A program made the position numbers and the translations under genes. The notes beneath the pieces were generated by a model that searched no databases, was not told the origin of the DNA, and saw nothing but the letters and a program-made list of their open reading frames with translations. Below, piece by piece: positions 59,401-64,000 of a stretch of 64,000 nt of DNA; the stretch's first letter is position 1; every line of letters starts with the position of its first letter. This stretch comes from Scolanthus callimorphus (lineage: Eukaryota > Cnidaria > Anthozoa > Actiniaria > Edwardsiidae). The stretch spans positions 9,225,575 through 9,289,574 of the forward strand of contig CM066915.1 in assembly GCA_033964015.1 (NCBI GenBank), read 5' to 3'.

Positions 59401-61968
59401 TCACAAATCCAAGATGGCGGCCAAGCGAAAGCAAACTCGCGTTTCTCGACCTAAAACTACTCTCCAACGCCTGCGAGCATGCTACAGCGCGAAATATCAG
59501 TGTTGTCTATAAATGATGTGCGCACGTATCGATATCGATCTTGTGGACAAGCTCGGGAAGGTCCGTGTAGCCCTGGGTGATGCGTTTGAAAGAGCAACGT
59601 GAACGCGACCACCACGATGACGACAGAGACAGGAAAAAGGCGAATCCTGACAAGGCTTTGCGCCCCACAACTCCATGCAGGTTCTGCGCACGAAATAAAA
59701 TTCCGAAATTATTTTTCGTTGCTGCCTATTTCTTCCTGAAAACCAGCACGGCATAATAACATTCTGCCACTGCAGAAGCCAGCCACGTACCATTAGAGTA
59801 GCTGGCGTATCGGTACACAGGGACCGACTAAAGCCTTGCGAGTTTCAATTAAAAAATGTGAAAATAGTTGCTGTAAGATAACTTTGTTGCATGTAAGATA
59901 ACCGATAATAGAAAACACAGTGCATTGCAGGATTGCACATCTGTTATCTAGCTATTTTCATTGGAGTCTGCCATTAACGGAACATGCTAGACCATGAATC
60001 CACTAGCGCAGTTGATATCGGGCAAAGTGAAATGGAGTCTTCAGCTCAGTAGAGCGCACAACTGTTTTTTGTTGTTCATATTTTAGTCGCTGCCACGATG
60101 TTAAAGATGAATTCATTTTGTCCCTCACTTCTCATGTTCTCGACAATTTTGTGGAGTTCTTTGTGGTAGCCATAGAAACCAAGCATGACATCTGTACCGA
60201 CTGTACTGTGCGCACGTGTGAACTTTTCATTCACTTTCTCAGGCCAGACATCAAGTGTAGACCAAAGCTTCTCAAATTCGTTTGCCTTTTCTGCTTTACG
60301 AATAAATGGAACTTGAGGCCAAAAGCTGGGGAACCTGAAACAGCTGACAATTGTCCGCCATTTTGTTTTTCTCAACTAAAGCTATTCAGCAGGTGTGCTC
60401 TGGTTGGGTAACGCGTACTCAAACTTTGAGGCGATTCAAGACCTTCTACCCAGACAACTTTGCGGTCTGGGCGCGAACGGCTTCTGGTTGTTCAAAGGTG
60501 GATTAAATTTAAACCAGGTTTAGTTCTGAACAAAACCATCGAGTCACCATGGTAATTAATCCTGGATTAGTGCTAAGCCACTTTCGAGCAACTGACACTG
60601 ATATCGTTTTTCAGGTTTTGGAAAAAGCATATTTTCATAGCCAGCTGAATGAGGAGAAATCCTACGTCAGTACACTGCAAAACGTGGCTCACATTAGTTT
60701 GGCTACACGTGATTTTAATTGTCAGATAATTATCTTGACATTAATTAAATTGTCCGATAACTACACGTATTATGTGTTTGACAATTATTTTGAGGTGACA
60801 CGCATAATACGTCTGATAATTGTCTTGATATTTAAGATATTCCTTTTCTGATAATTCTAGGTGTTACAACATCAGCCTTCCAATGCTAAAGCGTTGTTCA
60901 GAAGAGGCCAGGCATATATTCATCTCAAAGATCTTGACAGAGCCCAAGAAGATCTGAAAAGAGCCGAAACACTCGAGCCCTCTGGTGAGTGTTGGTAAAT
61001 ACTGTAGAGTTGTACCTGCTTTCACAGTGATTATGTGGGAAATAAGAGGCGTATTTACTAACCCCTCCCCCAACCCCATCTCTTCTAAATTCGCCGTGTT
61101 TGGATGCACCCGTAATAGATGTTTACATAATTTAAGGTAGACGTTTTTTATCACTTACACACTTGGATAATCAATGTGTTTGAAAACATCAATATCGGGT
61201 ATGTTGCTTTCATGTGCGTACCTGATGAATAATATCGTCTCATGTGATCATGGACAAATAGTGGACAAGTTGGACAAAAAGTTGAATTCTGGGGGCAACT
61301 ACTACTCGAGATATGTGCTATACAAATTAGTTGAATCACCATCATTCTATTCCTGACTGTGGCTCCGACCTCAGTGAATTGGGGCAGTCGACAAAAGAAC
61401 TTCCTCACCCTCTGGTGAGGACCCCAGTCACAGTTACCCACCCTGGAATTCTGGATTTGAACCATTGAATTCTGTGTTTTTTCTCATGACCACCCTCGGG
61501 AATTTATTCTTACCCACCCTGGAATTTTGCATTTCAAGGGTGCCCACCCTCGAATTCTGGGGGGGGGGGGCAGTCGACAAAAGAACTTCCTCTCCCTCTG
61601 GTGAGGACCCCAGTCACAGCTACCCACCCTGGAATTTTGGATTTGAACTATTGAATTCCAGTGATTTTTCTCATGACCACCCTCGGGAATTATTCTTACC
61701 CACCCTTGAATTCTGGGGGGTGGGGGTGCAGATTTTAATTGCTACTTTCCCTTTGTACTTTCAACGTGCGATTTGAATATTGAGGTCTCAAATAATCCAT
61801 CATGGCTCCCCGTCGAGTATCTATTAAAAAACGCTTTTTTCAGATGCTGGTATCAAGAGGACGTTGCTTTTATTAGATAAAGAACTCAAGAAAGCAACAG
61901 AGAAAGAAAAAGAACTTATGCTGCAATGTTTGAAAATATGTCCGTTTAGCATGCAAGGTACGCACTGA
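47447..61968 (+). CDS. TTC9-family tetratricopeptide repeat protein, four coding exons
   Basis: TTC9-family proteins are small TPR proteins thought to act as chaperone co-factors. Exons are 47447-47737, 49822-49874, 60861-60984 and 61844-61968. All have AG/GT borders with matching phases, and with one restored base the product is 197 residues, the usual size. Exon 1 reads MAEEAKETEKLEEVSKELSI, then a TPR (EEGNSFFKQKDYKNAMKKYH, RAVLYVKGLADTPIPKS) and ELEYSCYNNLA. Later exons give MKTNRWPKVVEYCKK, SNAKALFRRGQAYIHL and a charged end. The stop is TGA at 61966-61968. A stop in exon 1 arises from one missing base in the G4 run at 47528-47531. It is closer to TTC9C than to TTC9A by CYNNLA. An in-frame ATG also exists at 47432. 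The PRRT-like gene lies in its second intron. Confidence 0.87.
47738..49821. other. TTC9-like intron 1, no gene
   Basis: It contains repeat-like segments sharing GGGAGAGTTGG words (near 48155 and 49730-49770) and a poly-G tract at 48827-48841. A short open stretch at 49058-49166 after TTTTTTTAG reads like an exon but has no good donor. Confidence 0.4.
49875..51434. other. TTC9-like intron 2, left part; no gene
   Basis: I see no supportable gene or complete repeat here. Short open frames near 50484-50771 and 50970-51281 have no family resemblance. Confidence 0.4.
51435..53205. mobile_element. 1.8 kb foldback element with internal direct repeats
   Basis: The ends are AAATTGTTCATTTTGATGG and its reverse complement. 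Within the left arm a unit of about 300 bp is repeated directly (markers GAGGGCGTTGCCTTCAAGAT near 51728 and 52024). The right arm has the same markers reverse complemented (near 52900). The centre (about 52540-52640) matches, inverted, a segment at 60500-60600 that carries ATTAATCCTGGATTAGTGC-type sequence. No coding capacity was recognised. Confidence 0.8.
53735..55133. mobile_element. 1.4 kb element with GTATATAAGACGCAC ends
   Basis: The left end is TACCGTATAATACCGG followed by TATATAAGACGCAC. The right end, reverse complemented, is TACCGTATTTACGCGTATAT followed by AAGACGCAC. The interior includes hairpins with AGAGGCTACTTTTACGC near 54510-54550 and GAGGCCAC near 54950-54975. No transposase. 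Confidence 0.7.
55134..56118. other. upstream of the PRRT-like gene
   Basis: No gene recognised. It probably includes the promoter of the PRRT-like gene. I see no strong core-promoter signal. Confidence 0.35.
56119..58770 (+). CDS. PRRT3/4-like multi-pass membrane protein with acidic repeat tail
   Basis: A short first exon (56119-56200, MAKRVPWRSQWNAILYLV) ends at a strong donor, CTCA|GTAAGC. It joins in phase to an acceptor at 56317, giving M-WEDAW at the junction. Exon 2 starts with WLKWGLLWNVHVYGFAALFG, the opening of the seven-helix region of proline-rich transmembrane proteins 3/4. About seven hydrophobic segments follow to about residue 265. The long cytoplasmic tail is acidic and tyrosine-rich. 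It ends in about six repeats of 28-30 residues with GYVIDPNTGELSVPQGYH. Three one-base losses break the frame: an A4 run at 57845-57848, GG at 58385-58386, and about 58523-58527. Correcting all three yields about 845 residues ending at 58770. It is nested in an intron of the TTC9-like gene. The function of the family is poorly known. Confidence 0.8.
58156..58690 (+). repeat. Coding tandem repeat, units of about 84-90 bp
   Basis: Six units begin GACTACGA(G/T)ATGGGATATG. One is shortened and two have lost a base. They encode the GYVIDPNTGELSVPQGYHEE motif of the PRRT-like protein's tail. The first two complete units are almost identical, so they duplicated recently. Confidence 0.9.
58771..59170. 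other. 3' flank of the PRRT-like gene
   Basis: AT-rich, with AATAAA-like words near 59011. No gene recognised. Confidence 0.35.
59171..59287. repeat. Short inverted repeat
   Basis: The arms GTTCCGCCTGTCAAACC and GGTTTGACTGGCGGAAC face each other. CAGTCAACTG occurs twice in the interior. Confidence 0.65.
59330..59484. mobile_element. Palindromic MITE with perfect 50-bp arms
   Basis: The left arm runs from GCTCGCAGGCGTTGGAGAGT to CGAGTTTGCTT and is mirrored exactly at the right, with a spacer of about 50 bp carrying CCAAGATGGCGGCC. The near-perfect arms suggest recent activity or gene conversion. Confidence 0.85.
60500..60605. repeat. Dispersed repeat matching 52540-52650 in inverse orientation
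   Basis: It shares GTGGATTAAATTTAAACCAG and CATCGAGTCACCATGG with the reverse complement of the foldback centre at 52540-52650. Confidence 0.7.
61378..61730. repeat. Two-copy tandem repeat, about 188 bp, with poly-G
   Basis: GGGGCAGTCGACAAAAGAAC occurs at about 61381 and 61568. Both copies continue through GGTGAGGACCCCAGTCACAG and CATGACCACCCTCGGGAAT. CCCACCCT words recur within each unit. It lies in TTC9-like intron 3. Confidence 0.85.
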
Positions 61969-62984
61969 TGGCATTTGTATGACATGTACGAAGACGCAGG
62001 CACCATTCTCGTACCTAGAGTTCTGGTGACAGCCATTGACGCATGCGCGAGATTTGATACAGAGCTGTTGAGAGAAACAACTTGCTGCGCATGCTCCAAC
62101 GCTGAAAATCAGTTAATAAGCGACATTCTCTTACCCACAGCTCCCCGGCTCGTCTCCTCGCGGAGGAGGCTCTGGTGACAGCCACTGACGCATGCGCGAG
62201 ATATGATACAGAGCCGTTGAGAGAAAGGTCTTTCTGCGCATGCACCAACGTTCAAACCAGCCTATCAGCAAAGGTCCTCAAATGGATGTCACCAGTGCCT
62301 CTCCTGCGAGCAGACGAGCCCTGGGTACGAGAATGAATCAGCGAAGGCCCTCGAATTGCCCCAGCAGAGCCTCCCCTGCGAGGATAAGAGCTTGGGAACT
62401 CTGGTACGAGAATACGTAGGAACGACACAACCCCTGCTCATGTCAGGTGATGATCTCCGTGCTTATATACATACATGCTGTTCGATGGACATGGATATGA
62501 GTGGTCTACCTGACTAGTGACAAGAGCTAGTGCCAGTTCAGCATTTGATGGACTGACAGTGGCAGTGGCATTTTAATGGTGTATCACGTATTGCACTTGT
62601 CTTTTACGATATTCACAAACTACATTTCCTTTTCTTGCCGCCGGAGCATTGGAGCACAACTTTATATAACTTGATCGCCGAAATAGAGCACGCGTGATGC
62701 TGGGACAGACATGGTTACGTTAATCACGAGCCGCGAGTAATTTTGAAACTCTCCCAACGTCATTCCTGCTCTATTTCGTGAAAACTCTCTAACACAAATA
62801 AAAAATGTAAATGTATCGAAAGTACAATGCTAGTGGATTTCTACTAAAATAAGTAGACTACTCATTATTGTCATTCTCATAGTCACCGAGACGAAGTCGC
62901 CGATAATCACGGAGCCTGAGGCGACTAATTCTTTTAGTTTAATTGCTCATGTGATTCATAAGGTTTTTAGACACGATCATAATC
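61969..62984. repeat. 3' flank of the TTC9-like gene with a 149-bp tandem duplication
   Basis: CTGGTGACAGCCA(T/C)TGACGCATG occurs near 62022 and 62171, each followed by GCGCGAGAT and a CTGCGCATGC block. The rest is repeat-like and contains no gene I can support. Confidence 0.65.
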
Positions 62985-63455
62985 AACTATTGGATGAGGT
63001 TTTTGTGATCTCCAGAATAAACAATGTCGAGACAGGTGGAATCAGGCGAGGCCGTGAGGTAGTTTATTCTGGAGATCACAAAAAAACGAATTCAATAATT
63101 GTTTTATTATACATTGATTCTGTAAAAATACTTTTCTTTCTGTCAAGCAATTTATTTTACACAAGCGTCTTGTTAAAATAGGGAAGCGCTCTAGTCCCAT
63201 GATGCATTGCGCGTGCTGATTCTTGAAGACCCTCAAAGTGCGCGATCCCCAAGGTAAAGCGCGCGTTCTTGGCCAATCAGAATCAATATAGCGAGTACAA
63301 TGTATAATAATTAACACTTATTGGATGAGGTTGAGCATGATAGTGAGATTTGGCAACGCCGAGGTTTGTGTTATCTGCCGAAGCCGAAGCTGAGGCGGAT
63401 AACACTAACTCGAGGCGTTGACAAATCTCACTATCATGCGAAAACCGAATTCAAT
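62985..63455. mobile_element. Foldback fragments related to 40059-40885
   Basis: ATTGGATGAGGTTTTTGTGA with a CCAGAATA hairpin, then TGATGCATTGCGCGTGCTGA, matches the left half of the 827-bp element. A second ATTGGATGAGG at about 63320 opens another hairpin whose arms include TGATAGTGAGATTTG and end CAATAATTGTTTTATTAT. Confidence 0.7.
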
Positions 63456-64000
63456 AATTGTTTTATTATTCAGCAACCAAGTCAACGATGAGGCCGTGCA
63501 CGGCGACACGGTTTTTCAACTTCATCCTACGTCCATTGGTATTTTCCTTTTTGTATTCAATTCAGATAGCCATAGTTGATGTTTAGATATCCTGAGCAAT
63601 GATCTCTTGGCAAAAATCATAACAGATTCAACGAGAATATTCGCAAAACCGGCTTTCAATTCGGAAATGAAAACCAAGATTGCGGCCAAACCTATTGGCT
63701 TGCGTTATGACGTCATTAGAGTGCATCAATCCTAATGTCTGTAGCATGACGTCAGGCACTGCGCGCCAACAAGGTTTCGCTGCGTACTCTTAGCCAATCA
63801 GAACCGAGATAGTGGCATGGCTGAATAATAATAACAAAAATCGAGCGCGCACTCCCACTCCTTTCAATGCTATAATCACCGGTACGTGATTATAGCAAGA
63901 GAATCCCCACCAATCATCGCGCGGACATTCTTATAATCACTTTGAGTAGTTATACTAAGAGTCAGCTAGTCAACTCGGCGCTATGAAAACTCGAACTCGT
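63456..64000. other. no supported gene
   Basis: No gene recognised. CGTGATTATA-type words occur in both orientations near 63875-63900, suggesting a further degraded foldback. Confidence 0.35.

Noticed and set aside
1..64000. CRISPR arrays, bacterial operons, rRNA or tRNA genes
   Set aside because: The tandem repeats here lack the repeat-spacer pattern. The genes have introns, and I saw no tRNA or rRNA sequence.

Overview
This is nuclear DNA of an animal, most likely an anthozoan cnidarian and quite possibly a stony coral. The window is AT-rich. Its genes are split by long introns packed with short inverted-repeat elements and old non-LTR retrotransposon pieces. Each gene family recognised is a conserved animal one. 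The species call is inference, because no marker gene is present.

Five host genes can be supported. On the minus strand are the aftiphilin orthologue (1388-18436, seven exons) and the RTRAF/hCLE orthologue (20591-32939, eight exons). On the plus strand are the mitochondrial exonuclease MGME1 (38499-39757) and a TTC9-family TPR gene (47447-61968, four exons). A PRRT3/4-like membrane protein gene (56119-58770) lies on the same strand inside the third intron-sized gap of the TTC9 gene. RTRAF and MGME1 are arranged head to head.

Between the RTRAF and MGME1 starts sits a nearly intact 5.06 kb DNA transposon (33325-38382). It carries a THAP-DDE transposase facing right and a SWIM-YqaJ-PHD protein facing left, and it is flanked by an AT dinucleotide at each end. 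The layout fits the ISL2EU group as I know it. Without it the two host genes would be only about 0.5 kb apart, so it appears to have landed in a shared promoter.

Most of the rest is repeat: large foldback elements (3965-8125, 40059-40885, 51435-53205), elements flanked by TTAA, TTA, TA or an 8-bp duplication, a 13-bp minisatellite open in all three forward frames (43291-43850), tandem repeats, poly-G/poly-C tracts and several LINE fragments.

A pattern runs through the whole window. Seven otherwise intact reading frames (aftiphilin, both transposon genes, the TTC9-like gene, the PRRT-like gene, possibly MGME1, and the LINE) are broken by shifts that each equal the loss of one base, mostly in short homopolymers. 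This looks more like residual long-read assembly error than seven independent pseudogenes.
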